NCBI GenBank assembly: GCA_017883615.1
Contig: JADGNF010000034.1
Coordinates: 60,893-124,892 of the forward strand
Origin: Candidatus Bathyarchaeota archaeon
Lineage (GTDB): Archaea > Thermoproteota > Bathyarchaeia > Bathyarchaeales > Bathycorpusculaceae
Direction: 5' to 3'
Length of the DNA stretch: 64,000 bases
Under the pieces are notes generated by a model. The model was not told where the DNA came from, made no database searches, and worked only from the letters and a program-made list of their open reading frames with translations. Shown here piece by piece: positions 40,419 to 48,835 of this stretch; positions within the stretch are counted from its first letter, which is position 1; the number at the start of each line of letters is the position of its first letter. Position numbers and translations under genes: made by a program.

Positions 40419-41210
40419 ATGCAGAAGATGATTTCTTTGACTTCGGATTTCGGTCTAAAAGACCCCTATGTTGCTGAGATGAAAGCCGCTATCTTCAGTA
40501 TCTGCCCCAGTGCTACGATAATTGACGTGACGCACGGAGTGGAAAAGTTTGACTTTCGAACAGGTGCTTTCATGCTTGCTTCCGCCGCACCCTACTTCCC
40601 AAAAGGAACAGTTCACATGGCGGTCGTAGACCCAGGCGTGGGAACTCCCAGGCGATCAATAATTGTGGCGACTGATCAGGCGTTGTTTGTGGGTCCAGAC
40701 AACGGCTTGCTTATTTTAGCTGCAGAATCTCAAGGAATAAATCAGATGCGGCAAATTGAGAGCAGGCGACTTATGCTGCCCCATGTTTCCAGCACCTTTC
40801 ACGGTAGAGACATCTTTGCTCCCGCAGCCGCTCACTTAGCTAATGGCGTCTCCTTGGAAGAGTTTGGTCCACAAATCACAGAAGTCGTAAAGCCTCAGTT
40901 CACGAAGGTTACGCACACCAAGGATGCACTAACTGGCGAGGTTTTGCATGTGGATGACTTTGGGAACATAATCACCAACATGCACGTCCGAGACGTGGAA
41001 GCTTTCAGGGATGACATTATTCAAGTTGAAGTAGCAATCGCTGCACCGCTGCAGATGAAGCTATCCACAACTTACGGAGACGTTAAGCCTAGTCAGCCCC
41101 TAGCCTTGATTGGAAGCCAAGGTTACTTGGAAATTGCTTTGAACCAGGGGGATGCAGCTACGAGATTTGGAGCGAAATTAGGGGACAAAATCACGATATC
41201 GCGATCTTAG
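40419..41210 (+). CDS. SAM hydroxide adenosyltransferase (DUF62 family)
   Basis: A 263-residue homologue of the archaeal SAM hydrolases that split S-adenosylmethionine into adenosine and methionine; the family also includes the fluorinases and chlorinases. Features: L-T-S-D-F-G-L-K-D-P-Y-V, V-V-D-P-G-V-G-T-P-R-R, V-G-P-D-N-G-L-L and the C-terminal N-I-I-T-N. The archaeal form normally uses water, not halide. It is linked to the MoaD-like gene by a three-base gap. Role in the cell is unclear. Confidence 0.88.
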   Translation: MQKMISLTSDFGLKDPYVAEMKAAIFSICPSATIIDVTHGVEKFDFRTGAFMLASAAPYFPKGTVHMAVVDPGVGTPRRSIIVATDQALFVGPDNGLLILAAESQGINQMRQIESRRLMLPHVSSTFHGRDIFAPAAAHLANGVSLEEFGPQITEVVKPQFTKVTHTKDALTGEVLHVDDFGNIITNMHVRDVEAFRDDIIQVEVAIAAPLQMKLSTTYGDVKPSQPLALIGSQGYLEIALNQGDAATRFGAKLGDKITISRS

Positions 41211-41299
41211 AAAAGCCTCTTTTTTTTGCGACAATTCTTGGAGGTCCTTAACTTTTAATAAGATAACCTTGAGAGGTGCTCTAGGAAAGCCGTGAACCG

Positions 41300-42175
41300 A
41301 TGGCACGATATCACGCGTTAGCGTTAGTTACAAAATTCTGGAAACCCGGAACAGACTATGCGGACGAGGTAGTTAGGGTTGTGAAGGGAAAAGTAGCCGA
41401 CGGAGACTTCGTGGTTGTGTCGGAGAAGGCGATTTCAACGGCTAAAAACAACATAGTGGACGAAAGTTCCTTCAAACCTGGAGTCAATGCCCGGCTTCTT
41501 GCCACAATATGGATGCCGTTTGCATGGGGATACATACTCGGAATAATTTGTCATTTTGGGCAAAGACTTCTTCGCAGAATCAGAACTTACCCCCATGAAT
41601 CTGGAAGCCAACACAAAGAAGTTGCGCTTCAATTCGCGGGTTTTTCGCAAGGGCTAATGTTTGGCTCAGAAGGGGGGATTGATGGTTCCAACCTACCTTA
41701 TTCTCTTGTCAGCCTGCGACTAAACAACTCGTTTGAGGTTGCGGAAGCGGTTCGAAGGCAAGTTTGGATGCGCTTAGGAAAAAAAGTCGTTGTCATAATT
41801 GTAGACACGGATAAGACCTACACTTTCAGGAATTTTCATTTCACCCCTAGACCCAACCCCCTAAAAGGAATTATCAGCCGGGGCGGAGTAGTTGCATATG
41901 TCGCTGGAAGAGCCCTAAAGCTTCGCAGGCGTCCCACCCCGCTAGCCGTAGCTGGGCTCGAATTGTCGGTAGAGGAGGCTTTGACCATTGCAAACGTAGC
42001 GGACAGAGCCAGGGGTCCAGGTTCAGGTGCTACGGTCTGGGATATGGCGGCAAGGTTCAAAGTGGCAGAAACGAGTGTCACTTGGGATATGCTTGCTCAT
42101 GTGAAACACAAACCCATTGTCATTGTGAGGAGAACAACGCGCAATCCGCATGAAGCGCAAAAAGAAAACAGCTAG
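41300..42175 (+). CDS. F420-0:gamma-glutamyl ligase (CofE)-like protein
   Basis: A 291-residue CofE-related protein. It has the early G-D-F-V-V-V-S-E-K-A-I-S-T-A, a later V-V-I-I-V-D-T-D-K-T-Y-T-F segment and the G-P-G-S-G-A-T-V-W-D-M-A pattern. CofE adds glutamates to F420-0. This copy is longer than the usual 250 and has an inserted helical stretch near residues 65-105, so it could be a divergent paralogue acting on another substrate. CofD at 18125 shows the F420 pathway is present. Confidence 0.7.
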   Translation: MARYHALALVTKFWKPGTDYADEVVRVVKGKVADGDFVVVSEKAISTAKNNIVDESSFKPGVNARLLATIWMPFAWGYILGIICHFGQRLLRRIRTYPHESGSQHKEVALQFAGFSQGLMFGSEGGIDGSNLPYSLVSLRLNNSFEVAEAVRRQVWMRLGKKVVVIIVDTDKTYTFRNFHFTPRPNPLKGIISRGGVVAYVAGRALKLRRRPTPLAVAGLELSVEEALTIANVADRARGPGSGATVWDMAARFKVAETSVTWDMLAHVKHKPIVIVRRTTRNPHEAQKENS

Positions 42176-42266
42176 AATTAATATTATCCTTGGCGTACTT
42201 GTTTTTTTGAAGAGTAAAACATAAGAAACAGAGCCATAATTCTAACGGGTCTACTCTGGGATTGCC

Positions 42267-43763
42267 ATGGAAGAATCAGTAAAGAAGATGGACGCGTTCT
42301 TTAATCCTCGTTCAGTCGCCATAATTGGTGCCACTAAAAAAGTTGACAAAGCAGGATACGTCATTTTCAAAAATTTCGCAACCAACAAACTTCGTGGCGT
42401 CTTCAAAGGAGAACTTTATCCTGTTAACCCGGGTGAAGATTCCATTTTGGGATTCAAATGTTATTCTTCGATCAAGGATGTCCCGGGTGAGGTTGAATTA
42501 ATCGTTGTTATTGTTCCAGCTAAAATTGTTCCTTCAGTTATGGAGGAGGCAGTTTCTAAGAAAGTGAAAGCTGCCGTCATTATAACCGCCGGCTTCAAAG
42601 AAGTAGGCAACGTGGACCTTGAATTGCAAGTTGTTGCTGCAGCTAAAAGGGGCGATATACGCGTTCTAGGTCCTAACTGCTTGGGCATTTTCTACTCGAA
42701 GACTGGCGTTGACTCTCTTTTCCTCCCAGAAACCAAAGTTCTCACCACAGGAGAAGATGTCGTAGCTACGCCTAGGCCCATGCCTGGAAGCATCGCCATG
42801 ATTACGCAAAGCGGCGCCTTTGGCGTGGCTGCCTTAGACTATTTGACTGGGCGCCAGATGGGTGTGAGCAAATTCGTCAGTTTCGGCAACAAATGCGACG
42901 TAACCGAAGTTGACATCCTTGGATATCTGCTTCATGATAAAGAAACAAGAGTTATCCTCGCTTACGTCGAAGACATAAAAGCGGGTAGAGAATTCCTTAA
43001 GGTCGCCCGAAAAGTCACAACCAAAAAACCAGTTGTCGTTATAAAAGCTGGAAAAAGTGAGGCAGGAGCCAGAGCCGCCAGTTCTCACACGGGCGCCATC
43101 GCGGGTTCAGACAAAGTCTACGCAGCTGCTTTTGAGCAGGCTGGGATTATCCGAGCTAGAGATATGGATGAGTTCTTCGATGCAGGCAAAGCGCTTGCTA
43201 TGCAGCCGCCTGCGCTGGGCAAGAACATTGGCATTCTCACTGACGCAGGAGGACCCGGAGTCATGACCGTGGATGAGTTGGAACTTGAGGGACTCACAGT
43301 GGAGCCATTCTCCGATGAAACCAGCCAGAAGTTCGAGAAACTGAAGGCTGACGGTTTCATACTCAAAATCGCTGCTACCCACAACCCCGTTGATCTCACA
43401 GGTTCGGTTGTTGATGAACAATTCGAAATTTCCGCTGATTTGATGTTTCAAGACACTGAAATTGACGGCATAATCTTCCTGGGCTTACATCATATGCCCG
43501 GGCTCCGCGAGAAATACATCGACAGCGTGGCCAAAGTGGCAAGCAAATACAGCAAACCCATCGTTATGTGTGACATCGGCGAAACAGAAATGGCGCTCTA
43601 CACCCGAAGCAGATTTGACCGCTTAGGCATTCCCTCTTATTCTTCGCCTGAAGACGCCGCTCGCGCTATGGGTGCCCTTGTCAAGTACGGGGCATACCTT
43701 CAACGAAATAATTGTGCAGAAGAATACATCAAAGACTTCGTTGAAAAGAGAACAAAGCCATAA
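42267..43763 (+). CDS. ADP-forming acetyl/acyl-CoA synthetase, alpha subunit
   Basis: A 498-residue CoA-binding subunit with fused CoA-ligase domains. The N-terminal CoA-binding fold shows F-F-N-P-R-S-V-A-I-I-G-A-T; the catalytic histidine is His274 in A-S-S-H-T-G-A-I-A-G-S-D, and the third domain begins G-I-L-T-D-A-G-G-P-G-V-M. The ATP-grasp beta subunit is not fused and not adjacent. The enzyme makes ATP from acyl-CoA in peptide or sugar fermentation, or works backwards. Confidence 0.9.
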   Translation: MEESVKKMDAFFNPRSVAIIGATKKVDKAGYVIFKNFATNKLRGVFKGELYPVNPGEDSILGFKCYSSIKDVPGEVELIVVIVPAKIVPSVMEEAVSKKVKAAVIITAGFKEVGNVDLELQVVAAAKRGDIRVLGPNCLGIFYSKTGVDSLFLPETKVLTTGEDVVATPRPMPGSIAMITQSGAFGVAALDYLTGRQMGVSKFVSFGNKCDVTEVDILGYLLHDKETRVILAYVEDIKAGREFLKVARKVTTKKPVVVIKAGKSEAGARAASSHTGAIAGSDKVYAAAFEQAGIIRARDMDEFFDAGKALAMQPPALGKNIGILTDAGGPGVMTVDELELEGLTVEPFSDETSQKFEKLKADGFILKIAATHNPVDLTGSVVDEQFEISADLMFQDTEIDGIIFLGLHHMPGLREKYIDSVAKVASKYSKPIVMCDIGETEMALYTRSRFDRLGIPSYSSPEDAARAMGALVKYGAYLQRNNCAEEYIKDFVEKRTKP

Positions 43764-43774
43764 TCTGGAACATG

Positions 43775-44161
43775 CTAAACTTGAATTGAGACATTCACCA
43801 CGTCTCCATCCATCAGTTTTAAGGTATCACGCAAGTTAACTGGTGCAATAACTTCCAAAACATCCTCAGGATAATCTTTCACCTGAGGAACAACCACGGC
43901 GCATTCCAAGTCCCTTATAGACGCTTTGAAGAGCAGTCCAACACAGTAGCCTTCAGGCGGACAAATCAAGGTTGGCTTCACTTTCAGAAGTGTTTTTCTT
44001 CGTTGGGTGCTTTCTTTTGATAACTTTAAGTTTAAGGTGCCAAGATACGGTGTGTAACCGAGTTTTTCTTCCAATTGCTGCTTGACCCAAAGGAGCGCGA
44101 GGTATTTCTTGCCGTTCCCTTCCCCCGTAAACAAAATCCCGTCAAGTATTGTATTTTTCAA
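43775..44161 (-). CDS. ribK: Archaeal CTP-dependent riboflavin kinase
   Basis: A 128-residue protein of the DUF120 family, which phosphorylates riboflavin to FMN using CTP. Visible marks: G-I-L-F-T-G-E-G-N-G-K-K-Y-L, G-Y-T-P-Y-L-G-T-L-N-L-K-L and the late E-V-I-A-P-V-N-L-R-D-T-L-K-L-x-D-G-D. Many DUF120 genes carry an N-terminal HTH domain, absent here. It follows a hypothetical gene by nine bases on the minus strand. Confidence 0.9.
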   Translation of the reverse strand: MKNTILDGILFTGEGNGKKYLALLWVKQQLEEKLGYTPYLGTLNLKLSKESTQRRKTLLKVKPTLICPPEGYCVGLLFKASIRDLECAVVVPQVKDYPEDVLEVIAPVNLRDTLKLMDGDVVNVSIQV

Positions 44162-44170
44162 CAGCGAAGC

Positions 44171-44545
44171 CTATTTCTGTTCTTTAAGCCACCGGGCAAC
44201 TCTGCTGAGCAACGGGTTGGCGGATATGTCGATGACAGGAACAATCATCTTCTCTTTCGTCTCTATGGTTGGTAAATATCTGGGCATGAGAGAGTAGCCC
44301 ACAAAGGTCCAGTAAACTTTGCCGCTTTCGATAAGCATCCTTGCAACCGCCGCGTTTGAAGGTGGTAGCGGGAAATAGAGAAAAACCACGCCTTCCGCCC
44401 AGTATAAGCCCGCCAGTTTGCCCCCCGCAATTACGGAAGTGAATCTTGCCATGTCATCTGGAGTCGGGAAGTGAGTTTGCTCCATTATCACAATTTCCTT
44501 AAAAGGTTCATACTTTATTGTTACTTTGCTTTCGCCGCTGCTCAT
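44171..44545 (-). CDS. Conserved hypothetical archaeal protein upstream of ribK
   Basis: 124 residues, no membrane segment. It has an early V-T-I-K-Y-E-P-F-K-E-I-V-I and a Y-W-A-E-G-V-V-F-L-Y-F-P-L core, ending K-E-Q-K. ATG 44545 is preferred over the in-frame start at 44557. It is not recognised. Operon position before ribK suggests a link to flavin use but proves nothing. Confidence 0.65.
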   Translation of the reverse strand: MSSGESKVTIKYEPFKEIVIMEQTHFPTPDDMARFTSVIAGGKLAGLYWAEGVVFLYFPLPPSNAAVARMLIESGKVYWTFVGYSLMPRYLPTIETKEKMIVPVIDISANPLLSRVARWLKEQK

Positions 44546-44771
44546 AATGCCAGTCAACCTGCAAGAACTAGTTTAAGTCGAACTCCTTTTTAAGCTTGCC
44601 ATAATTTCATTCATTTAATGGGATCGCCGAAAATCGGTTTCTGTTTGTAGAATATAGATTCCAGTTTCATACATCTTATATTCAATTTTTGAACTTTAAG
44701 TCAGATGCTGACACAAGAATTGCTCCAGAAAAGGTCAGCAGAAAAATAATTCCGCTACAGAATGGGGTTTA

Positions 44772-46535
44772 ATGGACGCATTCGGTTGGATTTCGCTATC
44801 GGCAAGCATAACCTGCCTTTCATTAGGCATTGCTGTTTATTTCCTTAACCGACGTTCAAGTCTGAACAAGCTTTTCTTCTTAGCCGCAAGTGCTGCGTTT
44901 GTCTACTCACTCACAACCGTCCTGATGTGGCAAGCAAGCAGTGCTTTAACAGCGAGTTTCTGGAACAAAATGGGTTCCATCTGGCCTTTTTTTGTGGTAC
45001 TCGTTGTCCACTTCGCACTGGTTTTCACGAAAAGCAATTGGCTAAAAAACAAAACAACTTATTTGTTTCTTTACCTACCGGCTATCGCTTTTTGGTTCAT
45101 TGAACTATCGACTAACCTGATTAATACATCCCCAATTTTGGAGTACTGGGGATACAACGATGTTCCATCCTACTCTGCTATCTACTGGATAAGCACAATA
45201 TGGACTGCAGCTTTGCCCATTTTGGCGTTTATTCTCTGTTTTAGGTTTTACCGCCAAACAGGAGATCACCAAAGGCAACAACGGAAGCTTGTTGCTGTTG
45301 GTTTTGCCATTCCAATCGCCGCTTTCATAGTTACCAACATTCTGGGCCGTGCAATTGATGTCGACATTCCAAACTTGGGCATAGTGGCAACATCCTTCTT
45401 CAGCTGTTTCGTTGGTTACGCGATTGTTAAGCACAACCTGTTCACTTTCGACCCAGCCATCGCCGCCGAAAACATTTTCTCAACAATGCCTGACTCGCTT
45501 GTCCTCGCAGATATGCAGGGAAAAATATTCAAAGTGAACCGGCGCTTAGTTAGTCTTCTTGGATACAGCGAATCTGAATTGATAGGCAAAATAATAACCG
45601 TTTTATGCGCAGATTCTAAAACTTGCGAAAACGCGTTAAATGAACTAACTGAAAAAAAAGTTGCCCGCAATCTGGAATTAGCGTTTAAAACCAAAGTTGG
45701 TGAAGAAAGGATTATCTTATTCTCAGGATCCGTAGTTAAAAACAGTATGGGTAGGGATGTCGGAATAACCTGCGTCTTTCGCGATATCACCGAACGCAAA
45801 GAGATGGAGGAACGGCTGGTTAAGGCAGAAAGATTTGCTTCAATCGGCGAGTTAGCAGGGCAGATTGGACATGACCTGCGAAATCCTTTAACTGGAATTA
45901 AAAGCGGTGCTTACTTTTTGCGAAAGAAGGGCGATCTGCTTTCATCTGGGGAACGAAATATGATTTTGGATACGATAGACAACGCGGTTGAAGACTCCAA
46001 CCGAATCGTTAACAGTCTAGTTGACTACTCAAGCGAACTACATCTGCAGATGGAGCCATGCACCCCCAAGTCGCTTCTTAAGCACATATTACCTGGGATT
46101 GAGGTTCCACAACGAATGACGATTATCGACAGCACAGACGACGGTATATCACTGTCACTTGACGCTCAGAAAATTGAGCGCGTCTTCGCGAACTTAATCC
46201 AAAACGCAATAGAAGCCACCCCCGAAAAAGGCACAATAGAAATCCGAAGCGCTCGGAAAGGCTCAACCGTGGAAATAGCTTTCATCGACACCGGAATAGG
46301 CATACCCGGTGACGTTTTGCCAAAACTTTTCTCTCCCCTCATGACCACCAAGGCAAAAGGCATGGGCATGAGCTTAGCGATCTGCAAACGTATTATGGAG
46401 GCGCACAGCGGCAAAATTAGTGTCGAAAGCACAATTGGGAAAGGCACAACGTTCACTCTAATATTGCCGATTAAGCCGAAGGTCGAGTTTCTGGTTGCGG
46501 GAAACGACTTGGAAAAAATCGAAGCGCAAAGATAA
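44772..46535 (+). CDS. Membrane sensor histidine kinase with 7TM, PAS, HisKA and HATPase domains
   Basis: 587 residues. Seven hydrophobic helices span residues 5-225 (HisK_7TM-like). A PAS domain follows at about 235-345 (L-G-Y-S-E-S-E-L-I-G-K). The H box is G-Q-I-G-H-D-L-R-N-P-L with His367. The ATPase domain has N-L-I-Q-N-A-I-E-A-T and D-T-G-I-G-I-P, then G-M-G-M-S-L-A-I-C. No response regulator is adjacent, so the target is elsewhere. The signal sensed by the 7TM part is unknown. Confidence 0.9.
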   Translation: MDAFGWISLSASITCLSLGIAVYFLNRRSSLNKLFFLAASAAFVYSLTTVLMWQASSALTASFWNKMGSIWPFFVVLVVHFALVFTKSNWLKNKTTYLFLYLPAIAFWFIELSTNLINTSPILEYWGYNDVPSYSAIYWISTIWTAALPILAFILCFRFYRQTGDHQRQQRKLVAVGFAIPIAAFIVTNILGRAIDVDIPNLGIVATSFFSCFVGYAIVKHNLFTFDPAIAAENIFSTMPDSLVLADMQGKIFKVNRRLVSLLGYSESELIGKIITVLCADSKTCENALNELTEKKVARNLELAFKTKVGEERIILFSGSVVKNSMGRDVGITCVFRDITERKEMEERLVKAERFASIGELAGQIGHDLRNPLTGIKSGAYFLRKKGDLLSSGERNMILDTIDNAVEDSNRIVNSLVDYSSELHLQMEPCTPKSLLKHILPGIEVPQRMTIIDSTDDGISLSLDAQKIERVFANLIQNAIEATPEKGTIEIRSARKGSTVEIAFIDTGIGIPGDVLPKLFSPLMTTKAKGMGMSLAICKRIMEAHSGKISVESTIGKGTTFTLILPIKPKVEFLVAGNDLEKIEAQR

Positions 46536-46618
46536 CGCGGTACAATTGAGAATTTGTCTATTATAACCGGAAAGTTTAGCAGTAATTGGTCTTAGATTTG
46601 TGTAAGAATTATTTTCAT

Positions 46619-46640
46619 ATACATGCATGTCTACATGTAT
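46619..46640. promoter_or_regulatory. Inverted repeat upstream of the solitary vapB
   Basis: ATACATG (46619-46625) and CATGTAT (46634-46640), spaced by eight bases, end 15 bases before the ATG at 46656. Position and symmetry fit an antitoxin autorepression site. Confidence 0.45.
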
Positions 46641-46655
46641 AACTGGTGGTCAATA

Positions 46656-46952
46656 ATGGTGCGCGTAATATCAATCTCCGATGAAGTCTACGCTGACCTT
46701 TCCCGAATGAAGGCTGGAAAATCCTTCACAGAACTCCTTAAAACCCTCATTTCAGAATGCGCCAACAAAGGCGACCCCAAAAGCATACTTGAGTTTTTGA
46801 ACACGCATGGTCCCATAAGCGAAGAGGACACGAAAAGTCTAGCGAAAACGTCAGAAGAAGCTAGAAAGAACGCAACTCAAAGTCCGCTTCGTTTGAGTGA
46901 CACAATGGTCGTTTTCGATAAGTCTCTGTCAATTGATGCTATAAATTATTAA
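46656..46952 (+). CDS. VapB-type antitoxin (DUF217-like), without intact toxin
   Basis: 98 residues from ATG 46656 (M-V-R-V-I-S-I-S-D-E-V-Y-A-D-L). The N-terminal beta strand and helix, then S-F-T-E-L-L-K-T-L-I, fit the archaeal VapB/DUF217 type. The last 15 residues (M-V-V-F-D-K-S-L-S-I-D-A-I-N-Y) look like the first strand of a PIN toxin (M-x-x-x-D-x-S-x-x-I-D), suggesting a fusion with the start of a lost vapC. No PIN domain follows. Confidence 0.65.
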   Translation: MVRVISISDEVYADLSRMKAGKSFTELLKTLISECANKGDPKSILEFLNTHGPISEEDTKSLAKTSEEARKNATQSPLRLSDTMVVFDKSLSIDAINY

Positions 46953-47237
46953 ACTTTACCAAATCTTACGATTGATTATGAGGCGCTTTTGAGCTGATTT
47001 TTCGGTTAGTTGCCAGAATATGCCTTGTGTCCTGCTTGTGGCCAGTTTCACATTAAAAAAGCAAACCAGACCTAAATCCGCTCTAACAAAACAATCAACA
47101 ACGCCTTTTGGCTGTTGTTGTGGTATAGGGGGTTTTACTACTACATACAAAAGAAATCAGGTTCTGCATGTTTGGGGTTTTTTAGAAAAAGTTATAGAGC
47201 AGACAAGCGTTAAGCCTTCCAACAGAAGGTACCTATC
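46953..47237. other. Intergenic region before myo-inositol phosphate synthase
   Basis: 285 bases. A 21-codon frame from TTG 47010 reads L-P-E-Y-A-L-C-P-A-C-G-Q-F-H-I-K-K and stops at TAA 47073; it looks like half a zinc ribbon and may be a relic. A strong hairpin lies at 47096-47120. The right part is G/T-rich. Confidence 0.4.
47096..47120 (+). other. Strong hairpin upstream of ino1
   Basis: CAACAAC (47096-47102) and GCC pair with GGC and GTTGTTG (47114-47120) around a TTTT loop, with one bulged T. It lies about 120 bases before the ino1 start. It could be a leader RNA element or terminator; no T-run follows. Confidence 0.4.
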
Positions 47238-48323
47238 TTGCCCGAAATCCGCGTAGCACTCATTGGCGTTGGCAACAGCGCTTGCGCTCTCACTCAAGGA
47301 ACCGTTTACTACAAGAACGCGAAAGAAAACGAAACTGTCCCTGGCTTGATGCACGTTAACTACGGCGGCTACCACATCAGCGACATAAAATTCGTCGCCG
47401 CGTTTGAAGTTAACAAAGCCAAAATCGGCAAAGACCTCTCCGAAGCCATCTGGATAAAACCCAACGTATGCGAAAAATTCTCTGACGTGCCCAACTTGGG
47501 CGTGAAAGTCTCGCCCGCCCCCATCATAGACGGCGTCGCACCCCACATGCGCGAAACCTTCAACGTCTACGACGACAGCAAAACCACCAAAGAAAGCATC
47601 GTCAAAGTCCTCAAAGACGCCAAAGTCCAAGTCCTCGTAAACTACCTGCCCGTTGGCAGCCATGATGCAGTCCGCTTCTACGCCCAATGCGCCATAGACG
47701 CCGGATGCGCGTTTGTGAACTGCATGCCCGAATTCATCGGCTCAGACAAATCTGGAGAATGGCCAAAGAAGTTTGAAGCCGCAGGTTTGCCTGTTTTGGG
47801 TGACGATATTAAGAGCCAAGTTGGCGCCACAATCTTGCATCGTACCCTAGTGCGGTTGTGCCTTGATCGAGGCACGATTGTTGATGAGACTTATCAGCTT
47901 AACCTTGGGGGCGACACCGACTTCCAAAACATGACTGTGGAAAACCGCTTAACCAGCAAACGCATCAGCAAAACCGAAGCCGTCACCAGTCTTGTTCCCT
48001 ACGCGTTGCCAACTCGCATCGGGCCATCCGACTATGTGCCGTTTCTGAAAAACAAGAAAATCTGTTATATCTCACTAAAAACCCGCGCATTCGGTAACCG
48101 CCCAATCACCATCAGCGCAAAGCTGGAAGTGGAAGACAGTCCCAACAGCGCAGGTGTCGTAATTGACCTTATCCGCGCTGCTAAAATCGCGTTAGATCGC
48201 AAGATCTCCGGGGCGCTTTTGAGCATGCCTGCATACGCGTTTAAGCATCCGCCAGTGCAGGTGGCTGACCCGGTCGCGCGGCAATGGACTGAAGACTGGA
48301 TAGCCGGCAAACGGGAACGCTAA
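47238..48323 (+). CDS. ino1: Myo-inositol-1-phosphate synthase
   Basis: A 361-residue NAD-dependent enzyme converting glucose 6-phosphate to inositol 1-phosphate. Features: the N-terminal V-A-L-I-G-V-G-N-S-A-C-A-L Rossmann motif, V-N-Y-L-P-V-G-S, N-C-M-P-E-F-I, D-D-I-K-S-Q-V-G-A-T and N-L-G-G-D-T-D-F. The start is TTG. The product feeds archaetidylinositol lipids, matching the CDP-alcohol transferase at 20879. Confidence 0.93.
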   Translation: MPEIRVALIGVGNSACALTQGTVYYKNAKENETVPGLMHVNYGGYHISDIKFVAAFEVNKAKIGKDLSEAIWIKPNVCEKFSDVPNLGVKVSPAPIIDGVAPHMRETFNVYDDSKTTKESIVKVLKDAKVQVLVNYLPVGSHDAVRFYAQCAIDAGCAFVNCMPEFIGSDKSGEWPKKFEAAGLPVLGDDIKSQVGATILHRTLVRLCLDRGTIVDETYQLNLGGDTDFQNMTVENRLTSKRISKTEAVTSLVPYALPTRIGPSDYVPFLKNKKICYISLKTRAFGNRPITISAKLEVEDSPNSAGVVIDLIRAAKIALDRKISGALLSMPAYAFKHPPVQVADPVARQWTEDWIAGKRER

Positions 48324-48412
48324 ATCCCGTTTATTTTTCGGATTTTTTGTTGCGTGAATACTTTTAAGCTTCGGTAGTGAACATTTTACTCACACGTTAG
48401 AAGGTGCAAGAC

Positions 48413-48823
48413 ATGGTTAAAGTTGGAGCATACGAAGTACCAGAAGGTCTTTACTACTCAAAAGATTTTGAATGGATCAAAGTTGAAGGCGACAAAGTCC
48501 GTATGGGCATAACTGACTACGCCCAGAAATCTCTGCGGGAAATCGTCTACGCGGAATTGCCAAGTGCAGGGGGAGACGTCAAACAGGGCGAACCCTACGG
48601 AACCGTGGAATCCGTGAAAGCAGTCTCTGACCTAGTTGCAGCCGTCACCGGAACAATCGAGCAGGTCAACGAAGAAGTTCAGTCTAAACCTGAACTGCTC
48701 AACGAAGACCCCTACTTGAAAGGCTGGCTGGTTATCGTTAAACCCGCGAACTTGCAGGCGGAACTTGCCAACTTAATGGACTTCAACGCCGCAGTCGAGT
48801 GGCACAAGAACCAAGCAAAATAG
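48413..48823 (+). CDS. gcvH: Glycine cleavage system H protein (lipoyl carrier)
   Basis: A 136-residue lipoyl-domain protein. The lipoylated lysine lies in G-T-V-E-S-V-K-A-V-S-D-L, with G-I-T-D-Y-A-Q-K-S-L and the C-terminal N-E-D-P-Y-L-K-G-W-L. No gcvP/gcvT genes are adjacent. Instead a CoA-disulfide-reductase-like flavoprotein follows after 12 bases, which suggests use of the lipoyl arm in a thiol-redox role or simply a dispersed glycine cleavage system. ATG 48413 is preferred over GTG 48404. Confidence 0.92.
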   Translation: MVKVGAYEVPEGLYYSKDFEWIKVEGDKVRMGITDYAQKSLREIVYAELPSAGGDVKQGEPYGTVESVKAVSDLVAAVTGTIEQVNEEVQSKPELLNEDPYLKGWLVIVKPANLQAELANLMDFNAAVEWHKNQAK

Positions 48824-48835
48824 AAGGTCGCTCAC

